NCBI GenBank assembly: GCA_009739215.1
Contig: VSJF01000006.1
Span: forward strand, 1,302,001-1,366,000
Reading direction: 5' to 3'
Length of the DNA stretch: 64,000 nucleotides
Source: Floccularia luteovirens
Taxonomy: Eukaryota; Basidiomycota; Agaricomycetes; Agaricales; Squamanitaceae
This document shows positions 14,406 to 28,596 of this stretch, one piece after another. The notes beneath the pieces were generated by a model, which ran no database searches, was not told the DNA's origin, and saw nothing but the letters and a program-made list of their open reading frames with translations. Both the position numbers and the translations under genes were made by a program. How positions within the stretch are numbered: the first letter of the stretch is position 1; the number at the start of each line of letters is the position of its first letter.

Positions 14406-15950
14406 ATGCAAGCTGAAACCACCGCCAGTAATTCGGAATTACCACCTACCACCATTGAAAATGCTGTCGAGCAGGCAAAACGCGCGTTTGCCCTCAAGAA
14501 ATATGAACAAGCAGTGGATCATTATGCAACTGCACTCGAACTAGCGTAAGTTATCAACTAAAAACGCGTCCTCAACTTTTTGTCTTTGTGACATACCCCC
14601 GTACTTTTCCGTTTCTCACGCGTACGCTATTTTTTTCTTTTCATAGTACAGCGAAATTTGGCGAGGAGGCACCTGAAGTTGCAGATTTGTATTTTGTTTA
14701 TGGGAAGGCATTACTCGAAAATGCTATAGCGCAAAATTCTGTATTGGGAAAGGAGAAAGCAGAAGAAGCTGAGCAGGGTGCGGAAGATGGTAAGTCACCA
14801 CTTTCTTTGTTCTTTTGTTCTTTCAGGCTGCAGTGGATTGATTATTTGCCACTGTATCAACTAGCATCGAAGACAGTAGGAAACGCGCCAATACTTTCGT
14901 TTTCTGGTGACGCAGAGGAAGCGGAAGACTCTGCTGTGGATTTATTCGCGCAACAGGAAGAGCAACATAGTAATGACGAACATGAAGATGGTGAGGGTGA
15001 GGGCGAGGGCGAGGATGGTGAACCTGAGGATGACTTCAATGCTGCATGGAATATGCTTGAACTTGCGAGGTCTATATACGCTGAGGAGGTGCACAAAAAT
15101 GATGATGATGACGAAATCAAGCTGAAGCTTGCTGATACGTATATCACTCTGGGAGATGTGTCACTAGAAACTGGTATGTGAATAACGTAACTCTCTTCCT
15201 TTGTTTATAGGCTCATAATGAATGGTGATGTTGTATAGAAAAATTCGACCAGGCTATCAATGACTATGAAGCCGGACTAAAGTTGAAGCTCGACCTCCTT
15301 CCTGTTTCATCACGACAAATAGCCGAAGCGCATTACAAGCTCAGTATGGTTCTGGACCTCACTCCAGGCAAACTATCTGATGCTATTGTACATGCGGAGA
15401 AAGCCCTTGAAAGCATTGAACAACGGCTTGCAGAGTTACGGGATGGCCTGTCTGGTCAACTTCCGCCTGCCCCGAAGAGTGAGGTGAAAAATGGCGACAA
15501 GGGGAAAGGAAAAGGAAAAGCCACTATGCGAATTATTACGGATCTAGTACAGAACATGTCGAAGACACAAATTGAGGGTGAGATGAAGGAATTGGTAGAG
15601 TTAAGGGATGATTTAGCGCAAAAGGTGACCTTGTCATCTGCTATATTCTATGTTATGTTTCATCAAACCTGACCATTTATGTCCAGGTGGAAGAACTCAA
15701 AACAACACCAAGCGAAACGACAGACATGAGTGCTCCAGCTCTAGCTGCGCGAGCGCTCGATGAGGAACTCAATGCTGGGCCTACACCAAAATTGACATCA
15801 AGTGCTGTGAATGACTTGACCTCTATGGTTGTGAAAAAGAAGAAAGCACCTGGAGATTCAAACGCGTCCAAACGTAAAGCAGACGCAGATATGGAGGCAG
15901 AAGCAAGCAGCTCCGAAAAGAAGGTGAAATTGGATGCACCGGAGTCATAG
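14406..15950 (+). CDS. NASP/SHNi-TPR family histone chaperone
   Basis: TPR protein of the NASP/Sim3/Hif1 family, which carries histone H3 (including the CENP-A type in fission yeast Sim3). Exons are about 14406-14545, 14647-14789, 14916-15173, 15239-15624 and 15687-15950, all with good GT-AG joins. The first TPR reads AKRAFALKKYEQAVDHYATAL. The second is interrupted by a long acidic stretch (about residues 95-140, rich in Glu/Asp/Gly), the hallmark of the family. Further TPRs include YITLGDVSLE, FDQAINDYEAGLKLKLD and AEAHYKLSMVLD. The C-terminus has basic KRK and KKVKLD motifs, probable nuclear import signals. A decayed copy of its 3' half follows at about 17.88 kb. Confidence 0.88.
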
Positions 15951-17885
15951 ATTTTTGATGATCTGGATACTTCACGTCTTTATTTTTGCCTTATAATGAT
16001 AATGACTAGTTTGAGTTCTGCAAAACAGGTATTCTGTTGAGTGCGATATACATCTTCCGGAATGAATTAGTGAGTACTGTCGATTCAAATCAAAAGGGAT
16101 GTAGACATCAACCAGCTTCATGTTAACAACGCACATAACAAATTCCAAGGTAGCCGAGACAACATTTAACACAACTACAAAACTAAATCACAATAATCCA
16201 ATTTAGAAGGCTCCTCTCCGTGATTCAAGAGCATCTTTATGTTCATGTCCAATTTATGGACTAGCAATAGTACAAGGTGTCTGACCATGAGATGTATTCT
16301 CCCCAGGCCATTGCAACCCAATATCCGTTTGTAAGTCTGGCCCAGCCGCTGTAATTAATTATTGTCAGAGCAGGTTAAGGGAAGCAAATGGGTAGCACTG
16401 ACTAATCTCCGTTAACAGGAGTGGTATTATCTCTGGTGAAGCAATCAATGTCGATTGGAGTTCCTTGGGCATATTGGCCCGCTGCAGGACACTCAGAGTT
16501 GTCAGCCCGTGGGCAGGGTCGGTATCTTAAACCATCGACAAGGACGGTCCCGCTAACTGAGCGTGCTTCCAAGCTGCGGGACGGCTGCCCTGGGATATGT
16601 GGTGGATTGAGGAGAGGGAGCTGGGTTTGCTAGAACGAGAGGTGCACAGACGAGAGCGACGAGAGAAGCGGTGGAGAACTTCATTGCGATGATGTTAGAG
16701 ACTGTTGTTGTACCAGTTCAAAAGATGATTTGGTGAGGAATATGTGAGCTTTTCGAGTTGCTTTTATATCTTTTGCCCTCTATTCAATTTACATACCAGG
16801 CTGACGGTCTTGAGTCCGAGTTGAGTATAGCTGTATGGTGTGATAGTGATCTGCGCTGGGACCATGACTTGGTTAATTTGACGAAGGCATGGGTGTTTAC
16901 GGTTGACGTAAAAAAGCTAGGCATGACCAGATAATTACTTGCACAGGTCTTCGCAAAGATGAAGTCAGCACAGAGGTGGGTTTTTGGGTTTAGGCAAAAA
17001 AATATTCAAATCTTCTCCTCCAATCGGCAGGATAACAGAGCCCAACCATATGATGCCAGGCCAACTCTATCCAAGCAGAAGCAACCCAATGTTATAACTT
17101 TGAAAAGTTACACAGAGCAAAAGTTACAGCGCCTATTAACATTTTTTCTGCTGTAATTACGTTGAAGTGGTAGTAATCATTACTGGCAGGAGGTGGAGTG
17201 AGACTTTTTCCAGCTTTAATCCAGGGATGGATGTCGCTTGGAAGACTGGTAAGAATCATTGACTGCAAATGAATTTTCTTGTCAATTGCTGAAACATGGT
17301 GGAGAAGCGACTTATGGGTGCGGTTTGGATAAATATTTGCAGAAACATACTGGTGTATTGTTTTGGCCTAGCTTGTGGAGTAGAAATATGTAATGCACCT
17401 AGCCAAGAGTCAGTGCTTCCGAATTGTATCGTCCATCCTGCCATGAACAGCTTGCTTGGCGGGATCAAACATGCATTCTACATGAACACAGCTTATCGAA
17501 TATGACTGTCGCTTATCATAAAATAGTAAGCTAAATAATCCACTAAAACGGAGCTGTTGGATCTGGAAGATGGAGAACTCACAAGAGCATCCTCGGGCCG
17601 GAGCTTTCTTGGAATAGGGTAGTATAGAATCGATTCAGGGAGCCAAAACTAATTGAAGAATCAACATCTTGCAGTAGCTGGACACTGGCGGGCCTAAACT
17701 GTTGGGAGGTACTACCAGCAAGAATCAGAAAAGAAGGGGATTAAATCTGGATGCTATTATTGTAGCACGGGACCATCATGTTGGCGCGGGCGTTGGGAAC
17801 AGAAATATCATACGCAATCATGTTCACCATGGCTATCAGAATGGTAGGCTTGTCATTTGGATCAGGTTGTGTTTGTATATACTAT
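15345..17885. repeat. Tandem duplication, unit A
   Basis: First unit of an imperfect tandem duplication. It runs from inside the last long NASP exon, through the NASP stop, a dead secreted-protein gene (16261-16684, minus) and non-coding sequence, to a short match (about 17815-17885) with the very end of the PRO2 gene. Unit B starts at about 17880 and ends in PRO2 at about 20745. Identity is high in the coding remnants and lower with small gaps between them. Confidence 0.8.
16261..16684 (-). pseudogene. Dead copy of small secreted protein gene
   Basis: Copy of the gene at 18635-19067. The signal peptide is kept (MKFSTASLVALVCAPLVLA), but relative to the intact copy an 8-bp deletion after YPRAA shifts the frame and gives an early stop (PQLGSTLS, stop). 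The intron donor has changed from GTGAGT to GTCAGT, and using it would create a TAA at the junction. The downstream exon still reads TNGYWVAMAWGEYISW. A TATA-like TATAAA lies about 75 bp upstream, as in the intact copy. Several independent lesions indicate loss of function, not one sequencing error. Confidence 0.8.
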
Positions 17886-18316
17886 AGTTCTGGATCTCCA
17901 GCTTGCAGAACCGCGTGACGCAGCCTTCTCGGTCAACTTCCGCCTGTCCCCAAGAGCGAGGTGAAAAAGTGAATTATTACGCGCCTAGCCTTTCAAGGAC
18001 ATGTCGAAGACACGAACTGATAGAGTTACGGGATGATTTAGCACATAAGGTTGTCTGCTGTATTCTATGTGTGTTCCATCAAACCTGACCGTGGTGGAAG
18101 GACTCATAAACAACAACGCCGGCACACATGAATGCTCCAGTTCTAGTCGCACGAGCCTTCTATGAGGAGCTCAATGTTGGGTTCACCTCTATGGTTGCAA
18201 AAAAGAAGTACCCGGAGATCCGAACGCGTCCAAATGTAAAGCAGAAGTGGATATGGAGGCAGAGGAAGCAGTTCAGAAAAGAAGGTGAAATTGGATACTA
18301 CACCGGAGTCGTAGAT
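17880..18316 (+). pseudogene. Decayed 3' fragment of the NASP gene
   Basis: Matches the NASP gene from about 15345 to 15950 with deletions. Recognisable pieces are GTTCTGGATCTCCAG (NASP: GTTCTGGACCTCACTCCAG), the CGGTCAACTTCCGCCTG region, an ELRDDLAHKV remnant and the final exon around ARAFYEEL. The TPR-encoding 5' part and the promoter are absent and the frame is broken. Its left end joins the tail of the unit A PRO2 remnant, marking the junction of the tandem duplication. Confidence 0.8.
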
Positions 18317-18634
18317 TTTTTGATCACCCGACTACTTCACATCTTTATTTTTCCTTACATTATTTCTTATAATGATTATGACTAGCTTGGCTTCCGCAAA
18401 GCAGGTATTCTGTTGAGTGCAATATGCAACTTCCGGCATGAACTAGTAAACACCGTCGGTTCAAATCAAAAGGACTCCAAACATCAACTAGTTTCATGTT
18501 AACGAGGCACGTAACGAATTCCAAGGTAGCTGAAACTACATTTCTCACAACTTAAAAAAAAAACTAAATTACAATAGTTCTTTAGAAGCCTCCTCTTTGC
18601 GGTTCAAGAACATGTTTATGTCCACACCTATGGA

Positions 18635-19067
18635 CTAGCAATAGTCCAAATAATCTGACCATGAGATGTATTCCCCCCAGGCCATTGCAACATAGTATCC
18701 GTTTGTAAGTCTAACCCAGCCACTGTGATTAACTGTTTCAGCACGCAAGGTCAATGGAGCAAATGGGCAGTACTCACGAATCTCCATTAACAGGAGTGGT
18801 ATTATCTCTGGTTAAGCAATCAATGTCGATTGGAGTTCCTTTGGCATATTGGCCCGCTGCAGGGCACTCGGAATCATCAACCCGTGGACAGGGTCGGTAT
18901 CCCAAACCATCGACAAGGACCTCTCCCCGAACCGAGCGTGCTTCCAAACTTCTGGCTGAGCCAATGGCTGCCCTAGGATATATGGTGGATTGCGGAGAGG
19001 GAGCTGGGTTTGCTAGAACAAGAGGTGCACAGACGAGAGCGATGAGAGAAGCGGTGGAGAACTTCAT
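18635..19067 (-). CDS. Small secreted protein, intact copy
   Basis: Predicted secreted protein of 121 residues in two exons (18778-19067 and 18635-18710; intron GTGAGT...TTAG). A strong signal peptide (MKFSTASLIALVCAPLVLA) is followed by a Ser/Arg-rich propeptide-like stretch ending near LEARSVRG. The mature part has about 70 residues with four cysteines (YRPCPR, SECPAAG, DIDCLTR, terminal DYC). The order C...GQYAKGT...IDC...VNGD...TNGYYVAMAWGEYISW resembles SH3-like small domains in layout, but that is only inference. It is unlikely to be an enzyme. A TATA-like element lies about 75 bp upstream. I do not recognise a characterised family. Confidence 0.75.
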
Positions 19068-19139
19068 TGTGACGATGTTAGAGGTTGTTGTCAGTTCAAA
19101 AGATGATTTGGTGAGGAATATGTGAGCTTTTCGAGTTTG

Positions 19140-20690
19140 CCTTTATATCTTTTTGCCCTCGTATTCAATCTACATTTGGAAGAACCCATGATTTACTGTC
19201 TTGAGTCTGACATTGAGTCTGACTGTCTACATTGTGGACCATGACTTAGTCAATCGATAGATGCAAAGATATTTTGGATTACATTTGCACAAAAACGCTA
19301 GGCATAACCATATAATTACTTGCGTAAGTCTGCGTAAAGATGAATGCAGCTTGAGCTAATTTGCGGCAGGATAACTAGAGCACAATTATATGATGCTAGG
19401 CCAGCTCTGTCCAAGCAGAAACAACCCAATGTCAAAATTATACATGACAAAGTTAGAGCATCTATTTTACCGCTGTAATGTTGAGGTGATAATGGTCTAC
19501 TGGCAGGAGGTTTCGTGTGGAGTGAGAATTTTTACAGCTTTGATCATAGGGATGGATGGCTTTTGGAAGACTGGTAAGAATCATTCACTGCAAATAAAAT
19601 TTCTTGTCAATTGCTGGAACATGGCGGACAAGTGACTTATGGGCGCGGTTTTGAATGAATTCAGTTGAACCGAATAGGAAGTGGGGCCAGCAATAACATG
19701 CATTGCACTGGTGTATGGTTTTCGCCTAGCTTGTTTAGTATGAAAGTGTAATGGTGCCAAGAGTCAGTGGTTCCGAGTTGTGTCGCCCAACCTGCAGCCA
19801 TGAAAAGTGAACAGCTTGCCTAGAATCATACATGCATTTTTCATATTCTCAGCTGATAGAATATGGCCATTGCTGATCACAAAATAGCAAACTAATCCAC
19901 CGAAAACGGAACTGTTGAATCTGAAATATTGAATGAACACACGAGGGCATCTTGAAATGTGGTAGTAGAGTTGCACTGATTTTTGGGCATTGCTCGAGTG
20001 GTATAACCGTGTCGGCTTCGATTCCGTCTGGACCCGGGTTTTCTAGCTGTTTGTATAAGAAATGTCGGATTTCTTTAGGCAGTTTAGGAGAATTCTGATG
20101 AACAACAAGTACATTGAGGATACATGCGGCACAGCCCTGGCTATGAGGATAATAAGTCTTTTATCTGACATCAAGAGGATACTATTACCAAGGTTGCCAG
20201 GCAAGTTTCACATCATCGAAGTTATTTCTTCTACAACTTCAATGTCAAGATCATAACGGTTCTCTGCATCTTCAAACTTCAGAGTTTGTTCTGTTGAAAT
20301 GAGGGGGTGCAACTGCGGAATCTGGCAAGCCATGGTCTAGCACTCCACGCCTTTCAAGTTCAACTCGGAGTGCTGCCAGTTTGTCAATGCGTAGAGCAGT
20401 TTGCAGCATTCGACTGAGTGGATTGTTTTGACTTGATCGTTATCACGGTTCTTTGACAGTCTTTATATGTTTTGATTCAGTGATAGAAGTACTGGGGAGA
20501 CTGTTATAAAGTCGGCAAGGATATCACAAGAAACACCAGAAGCAACTTGAATTCATCACTACCGAACTCGGGGGAGTCCCTAGAATTCGATAGTGATGAG
20601 TTGTTTTATCTGATGTCCAGCAACAACATGGCGGGTTCTGATCAGACAGCAGTTGATGGGAAGTTGAGGCCAGAAATCCAATCATGTTCA
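19140..20690. other. Non-coding stretch of duplication unit B
   Basis: No convincing coding exon was found. About 19370-19970 matches 17020-17600 of unit A at nucleotide level, with many small gaps and no conserved frame. The part from about 19980 to 20680 shows no similarity that I can place. Confidence 0.5.
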
Positions 20691-20699
20691 CCATGGCTA

Positions 20700-22241
20700 T
20701 CAGAATGGTAGGCTTGTCGTTCGGATCGGGTTGTGTTTGTATTTTTTTCTACCAGTGCTAAAGTCCCCAACTATATGTCCTCTTCCATCCTTACTTCTCA
20801 TCATGTATTTATAAATCACCAACCCTTCGAGCCCGACTGGGCCTCGTGCATGGATCCTTCCTGTACTGATTCCGACCTCGGTGCCAAATCCATAACGGAA
20901 CCCATCTGCAAACCGCGTACTAGCATTCACGAATGTACCAGCTGAATCTACTCCGCGACAGAATGCAGCCGCTGCGTCATTGGATTCGGTGACAATTGTG
21001 TCCGTGTGGTGGGAAGAATGTGAATTAATAAATTGTATAGCGGAATGTAATGAAGGAACGGTGACAACAGACATGGTAAGTGAGAGGTGTTCGGTGGTGT
21101 AGGATTCTGGGGTAGATGGTGTTATGCGGGACTTGAATTTCTCAAATGTCATCGTCATATGGCTAAGTGCGTCGAGAGTCGGTGGGTCACAAAGTAAGTG
21201 GACGCCCGACTCCAACAGAGCTTTTGCCACCATTGGAAAGGCACTGTGTACAATGGATTGGTGGACGATCAATGTTTCTGCTGAGTTACACGCCGAGGGA
21301 TAGTCAGTCTAATGCATCATATTTAATATACCATCTCAAAATATCACTGGTTGGAATACCTTGGAGTCTACAACCACTCGGATAGCTTTATCAGCTTCAG
21401 CTGTCTGATCAAGGTAGACTGAGCACAGTCCATCTGCATGCCCCATGACTGGAATGCGAGTATTATTTTGAATATTCCTGACAAGGCTATTGCTACCTCG
21501 TGGAATGACCAGATCGATGTATTGATCCAATTGAAGCAAAGATGAGACCTCAGCTCGTGTTTGAATAGTCTGCACATATGTATCTGGGAGTGATGTTTGG
21601 GATAGGCCAGCCGATATTGCTTTGGAGAGTAAGACTGTCGTTCTGTTCGACTCTTTCCCTCCCTTCAGTATTGCAGCATTCCCTGAATCATAAAGTTAAA
21701 CAAAAAACTTTTTGAGGCTTACTAGTAACCTGGTCTTACCAGATTTTATGGCCAATGTTGCAATATTCACAACAACTTCCGGACGAGCTTCAAATATCAC
21801 AAGTAGCACCCCAATCGGGCACGACACACGATAGAGCTCTAGATCTTCGTCAAGTTCCGTCGCATATGTCACGATCCCAGTAGGATCAGGCAACTCAGCA
21901 ACCTCTACGATACCCTGAAGCATAGACTGCCACTTGTCGCCTGTCCCTAAATCCAATCTCTTCAACATAGACTCTGACATCCGTCCAGCATCCACCTCTG
22001 CACGGGCTGCCTTCACAGAATTAGAGACAAAGAATTAAGATATGATTGTAGATCTCAGGTTAGGAAGTCATACCTTTAGATCCTCTGCATTTGCAGCGAT
22101 AATTTCATTTTTCTGGGATTCTAGCTGGGTCTTAATGGCATGTAATGCAGCAACGCGCTCTGTGGAGGGGATCAGTTGAGAGGCTTCGAACGCGGCTTTC
22201 GCTGCCTTCGCAATCTCTTCTGAGCTTGCCTGAGAAGACAT
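20700..22241 (-). CDS. PRO2: Gamma-glutamyl phosphate reductase (proline biosynthesis)
   Basis: NADPH-dependent reductase converting gamma-glutamyl phosphate to glutamate-5-semialdehyde, the second step of proline synthesis from glutamate. The start at 22239-22241 reads MSSQASSEEIAKAAKAAFEA. Short introns separate exons containing VSCPIGVLLVIFEARPEV, DLVIPRGSNSLV, MGHADGLCSVYLD and YPSACNSAETL with the catalytic Cys. The last large exon has GTFVNASTRFADGFRYGFG and ARGPVGLEGL. Full length for the family. The extreme C-terminus (KKYKHNPIRTTSLPF) differs from the usual ending and lies at the edge of the tandem duplication, so duplication may have altered it. Confidence 0.95.
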
Positions 22242-22428
22242 TTATGTTTGAAGTTTGACTGCAAAGTTCGAGAGCCATTCAGTTGGTGAACCGAATGTTG
22301 ATAAGATAAGATTAGATGAGCACAAAAAAGTAAACAAGCACGCTCAGTATAAAAATAAGGAAAGAAGTTTTTATTTTGGTCCTGGCAGCCTATAAAGCTA
22401 TCAAATAATCTAAACGGAAACCACTACT

Positions 22429-24623
<2,195 letters not shown>

Positions 24624-24819
24624 GGGGAGAAAGGTGGAGGATGTGAAGTGGGTATGAGGTATGAAAGACTCAGAAGGGAAGTTTTCGGTTCTATACAACT
24701 ACGTCGGCGTTACTCGGAAGATTTGAGCTCCGCTCAAACCACAAAAAAATTCTCACAATATCGCCTAAAATGGTCTGCGTGAAAATATACGTATTTGCAG
24801 ACCTTGCTGTTCTCCTACA
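24624..24819. promoter_or_regulatory. Bidirectional promoter region of ATP1 and bL21m
   Basis: 196 bp between the start codons of two divergent genes for mitochondrial proteins. Promoter elements must lie here or in the 5' UTRs. I see no unambiguous TATA box. Confidence 0.45.
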
Positions 24820-25344
24820 ATGGCAACTCTAGCAGCTAGCATACGGTGGTGTATGTTCGTGGTTATACGTTTTCTTGTCCATAATGAACTAAATTTTATC
24901 TAAACAGTGCAGCCACTACGTAAATCTCTCGCTCGCACAATTCAGTCACAAGCAGCCGTTCCGAACTCAACAACCTCCGCTCTCGAACTTATCCGTTCAC
25001 AACCCTCACAATATGTCGTAGCCTCATTCGCGGGCAGAAAATATATTTTGACGCCTCGTGACCTACTTACGGTACCACATCTCCGCGACGTCAAAGTAGG
25101 GGATGTTTTGGTGCTTGACGAGATTCACGAGCTTGGTTCACGCGAATACACTTTGCGTGGTAACCCTGTGATCCCTCCTTCTACAGTCAAAGTTGAGGCT
25201 ACAGTTGTAGAGCATACAAAGGGAGAGATGGAATTTATTTTCAAGAAGAAGAGAAGAAAGGGCTACAGGAAGACAATTCAGCACAAGCAACCATATACAC
25301 GACTCAGGATTGGGAGCATTGATCTACCAATAACACAATCATAG
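24820..25344 (+). CDS. Mitochondrial large-subunit ribosomal protein bL21m
   Basis: Homologue of bacterial ribosomal protein L21, part of the mitochondrial 54S subunit. Exon 1 starts at the ATG 24820-24822 (MATLAASIRW) and splices with a strong GTATGT donor and ACAG acceptor to LQPLRKSLARTIQSQ, giving a typical basic mitochondrial presequence. The mature part has YVVASFAGRKYILTPRDLL, KVGDVLVLDEI, EATVVEHTKG and the basic KKKRRKGYRKTIQHKQPYT, matching the L21 signature that contacts 23S-type rRNA. Single intron; stop at 25342-25344. Confidence 0.93.
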
Positions 25345-25406
25345 TATTTCTTTACAATCTTATGTAGTGTATACTATGGGTAGAACTATAATTCACAAGT
25401 TTTGAT

Positions 25407-28400
25407 TTAGATTTCCCCCTCTTCAGGCGTTTCTTCTCTCGCAGAATTGCCCCTGCGATCAACTTCCATGGCATCACTACGTCCATCATCATGATCATAT
25501 TTTGCCCTCTGAAGAATAAAAGGTTAGAAGAATGAGGGAGCATTATTTGAGAACGTGTCTACCTTCTCTGCACGGTCATCCGGGTCTCGTTCTTCATTCT
25601 CCCGTTTTTCCTTAGGTTCGTGCACCAAGGATGCGCTCCTATCCCTCTCGCTTTTCTTTGGTGGCAGATCATCCCAGTTTTTCCCATGGTCGCTCTTCTG
25701 TCCTCTTCTATCCCTATCTTTGACTCCGTCTCTATCTCGCTTCCTATCTTCTCGATCAGGATCCCGGTGGTGCTTTGAAGACCTATAGCTATCACGATCA
25801 TCCCTGTCTCTGTCCCGCTCTCTACCATAATCCCTAGAATGACGACGTTCACTCGTCTCATAGTCATCGTAACGGTGATGGTGTCGCGAGCTTCGACTAC
25901 CGCGGTCGTGTTCTTTACCGCGATCACGGTCTCTTTCTCGATCGCGTTCACGAGCAGGTTCTCTGTCTCTGTCTTTATCTCTTTCCTTGTCTCGCTCTCG
26001 CTCTCTTTCCTTTTCTCTATCCCGGTCGCGGTCTCCGCGTTCACGTTCACGATCGCGATCTCGTTCCTTGTCTCCGCGGTCACGTTCTTTGTCCCGCTCA
26101 CGCACGTCGTCACGATGATCACGTTGGGGCTCTTTTCGTTTCCTGCTTGTGGTAGAGGCACCGTCTTCGGATCCAACTTCTCGTAGTCGCTCCTAGAGCG
26201 TATAGGTAAGACAATTTGGATAGAGGTAACACAGATGGAAACTAACCTTCTGTCTTTTGACAAACTTCGCAAATGCCGCGCGTCTACCTTCATCATCATC
26301 TAGAGCCTTATATTCAGGGAGATGCTCGATGAGAGGTATCACCTTGAACGAGTATGGTAAATATCAATTTCAGTATTATGAGTAACAACAAACCTCTTCA
26401 AAGGTGAGCCCCGAGTCGATTGGCTCCGGAAGCTTTTTGATGGCATAGCGCAAATCATCCTGCAGATGGCGTTGCTTGCGTTCCGCACGTCGTTTTTCGT
26501 CAGCTTGCTTTTTGATAGCTTGATTACGAAGCTAGTGAAAATAATTAAGCAAATATAAGAGAACCCAAATTATATCCCACTAACAGTTATGTAGACTAGA
26601 TGTAAATCCTCGTCCGATAAATTTTGCACGAGATTGTTCCTGTGACTATTAACAACCGTCTTGAATTCTTCTTCGGTAGTTTCTGTCCCAACTGAGAAAC
26701 CTTCAGACTTTTCTACTGTATCAGCAACTTTGTTGTCCTCTTTGTCCGTATCTGGGCCGTTCCCTATGGCCTTCATTATGCGCTTTGATGGCAGTTTCCA
26801 CAACAGCAATTTTTGCGTCTAGTTGCTGATCAAGATTGTCGACGACATCCCAGAAAAGCTCCAATGGGTTCGAACCAGGGTTTCCCAGCATGCTGAGATA
26901 GCGCTCGTCGTCGCGGAACAAAGAGTAGACTTCCTTCCACTTTGATCGAGCTTTTAGTTGACCCGACTCTATCAGACCTTGAAGCAGTGCCTTCAGATAT
27001 CATTAAATTATAGACTATCTTCGCCAGAAAGGAACAGAAACTACCTTGAACGCTTCGCGGGACTTACGTTCCCTGCGGGTCTTTTCGACTTGAGCCCTAC
27101 GCATCTGTTCTTCATATTCACGTTCGCGTACTCTGCTGTAATCTTCGAAAGCGAGAAGGATATCAAGAGTAGGAAGTTTGCGTAACTCGGGGTCTTCCTG
27201 CCACTCATCAGATTCAGTGACAAGGTTGTGTGCAGTCCTCCACCTAGTAACAACGTCCACTCCCAATTGTTTGAACAATGCCACTACCTTGGAGACACTA
27301 CGAGCACGAGCTGCTCGTGATTCTTGCTGTAAAGCACCACAATCAGAGAAAGTAGGAATGAATGAGAACTATTACGGGCGCACCACTTCACGCTGCTTCA
27401 GCTCTGTTACATACTCTTCAAAAATGAGCTTGCGTTCGGCTTCAATTCTAGCTTGTTGCCAGATTGGGTGCTGGGAAAATAATTTATCTGCTGTTGGGAA
27501 CGTTGTGTAATGAAAGACATTGGGATTGCCTTTGAGCATATTCCTAATTGCAGGACGTAGCTTAGCCAACCGCGCTTCTTTTTCTTCTTGTTCCTTCGCT
27601 TTAAGACCAGTCGTGAACTAAATGAAAATCAGCTTGGTGCAAAAAATCACCGAAAAGCGATTCACCTTTTGCCAGCAAGCCTTTTTCTCCGCAAGGGTAT
27701 TGAGAGCCTTATAAAGAGGGTCGGTTATGATTGCACGCATAGTCTGATCCCAAGTCCAGTTGGCATCGACCCCAGCCTTTCTGAGAAGATGTGTGAAAGC
27801 TTTCTCACCCTCTTCTACCGTGGCAAAACCATTATGTGGGATGACTGGGTCATCTGGGAGATTAGGACGCGCAGGCAGAATACTACTGGGGGCCAACGGG
27901 AGAGCTCCCGTATGAGCCCCAACAGCAAGGCTTGTACCATTTGCTTGGTTGGGCTGAGAAGCGGATAAGGATTGGTCAGTGCCTCCCATGGGGACGAGTG
28001 CACCTTGTACAGTTCCAACCGGGGCGAATCCCGGAGCAGCGATAGCACGCGTTGGACTTCAGTGGCAGATATGTGAGTATTTGAAAGAACAGCAAGTATA
28101 ATACTTACGCGGCAGGAGCATTTGCGACAACACCTTCTTTTTCAACTTTTTCAAGTACCAAAAGTAACTCATCTGGCATATCCCATTTTGATTCCTTGGT
28201 CTCCGTCTAGATGATGATAAGCAAAGAAGTATGGCATGAGCAATCAAACACTGACATTATAGTAGTACTTTCTTCCACCAGAAAAATATTCTTTCCATTT
28301 TGTTTGATTCAACGCACGCTACGAGGAGGTATGTTAGTCACATGGCTCAAATATGACAGACTGGAATTTGGTACTTCGAATGGTGATTTCAGTTCTTCAT

Positions 28401-28596
28401 AGCAATATACCATAAGCAAAAGCATTCCATGAGAACATGACAAATCTCACCATCTGGTTTCTCCCATACACTTTGCTTGGTGCCAGTATTGAACCAATAT
28501 GTGCGCCCTTCTGGATTGCGATGCTCAGTCTGGAAACATCATAAGTCGTTAGCCAAGGTGATGGAATATTGTGAGATATAGTACCCAAATATTCAT
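25407..28596 (-). CDS. PRP40: Pre-mRNA-processing protein PRP40 (WW and FF domains)
   Basis: U1 snRNP-associated splicing factor bridging 5' splice site and branch-point proteins. The tiny first exon (MNIW, ATG at 28594-28596) joins [18 protein letters not shown] and QSVWEKPD, the first WW domain. A second WW domain follows (W...[22 protein letters not shown]). A proline/alanine linker leads to at least four FF-type modules, e.g. [46 protein letters not shown] and the [14 protein letters not shown] region. The C-terminus has over 150 residues of RD/RE/DR repeats ending in EETPEEGEI; an intron (GTAGAC...TTCAG) places the stop at 25407-25409. The RE/RD tail is longer than in yeast and resembles metazoan PRPF40. 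Confidence 0.92.

Larger units (their letters stand above)
17880..20745. repeat. Tandem duplication, unit B
   Basis: Second unit: NASP 3' fragment, intact secreted-protein gene (18635-19067), non-coding sequence clearly matching unit A up to about 19970, and the real 3' end of PRO2. Between about 19980 and 20680 it carries roughly 700 bp with little counterpart in unit A (about 17600-17815), so either A lost sequence or B gained it. Confidence 0.75.

Noticed and set aside
15972..16172. Frame of about 65 codons kept in both duplication units (also 18360-18548)
   Set aside because: No ATG in either copy, and it lies in the shared 3' region of NASP and the secreted protein. Recent duplication alone explains the similarity.
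19985..20040. tRNA-like stretch (GCTCGAGTGG, then GGCTTCGATTCC)
   Set aside because: The A-box-like and B-box-like parts are too close together and no acceptor stem or anticodon arm can be paired.
25559..26299. Open frame of 246 codons in another minus-strand frame
   Set aside because: Alternative frame of the PRP40 RD-repeat tail; the sense frame with the intron to EETPEEGEI explains the region.
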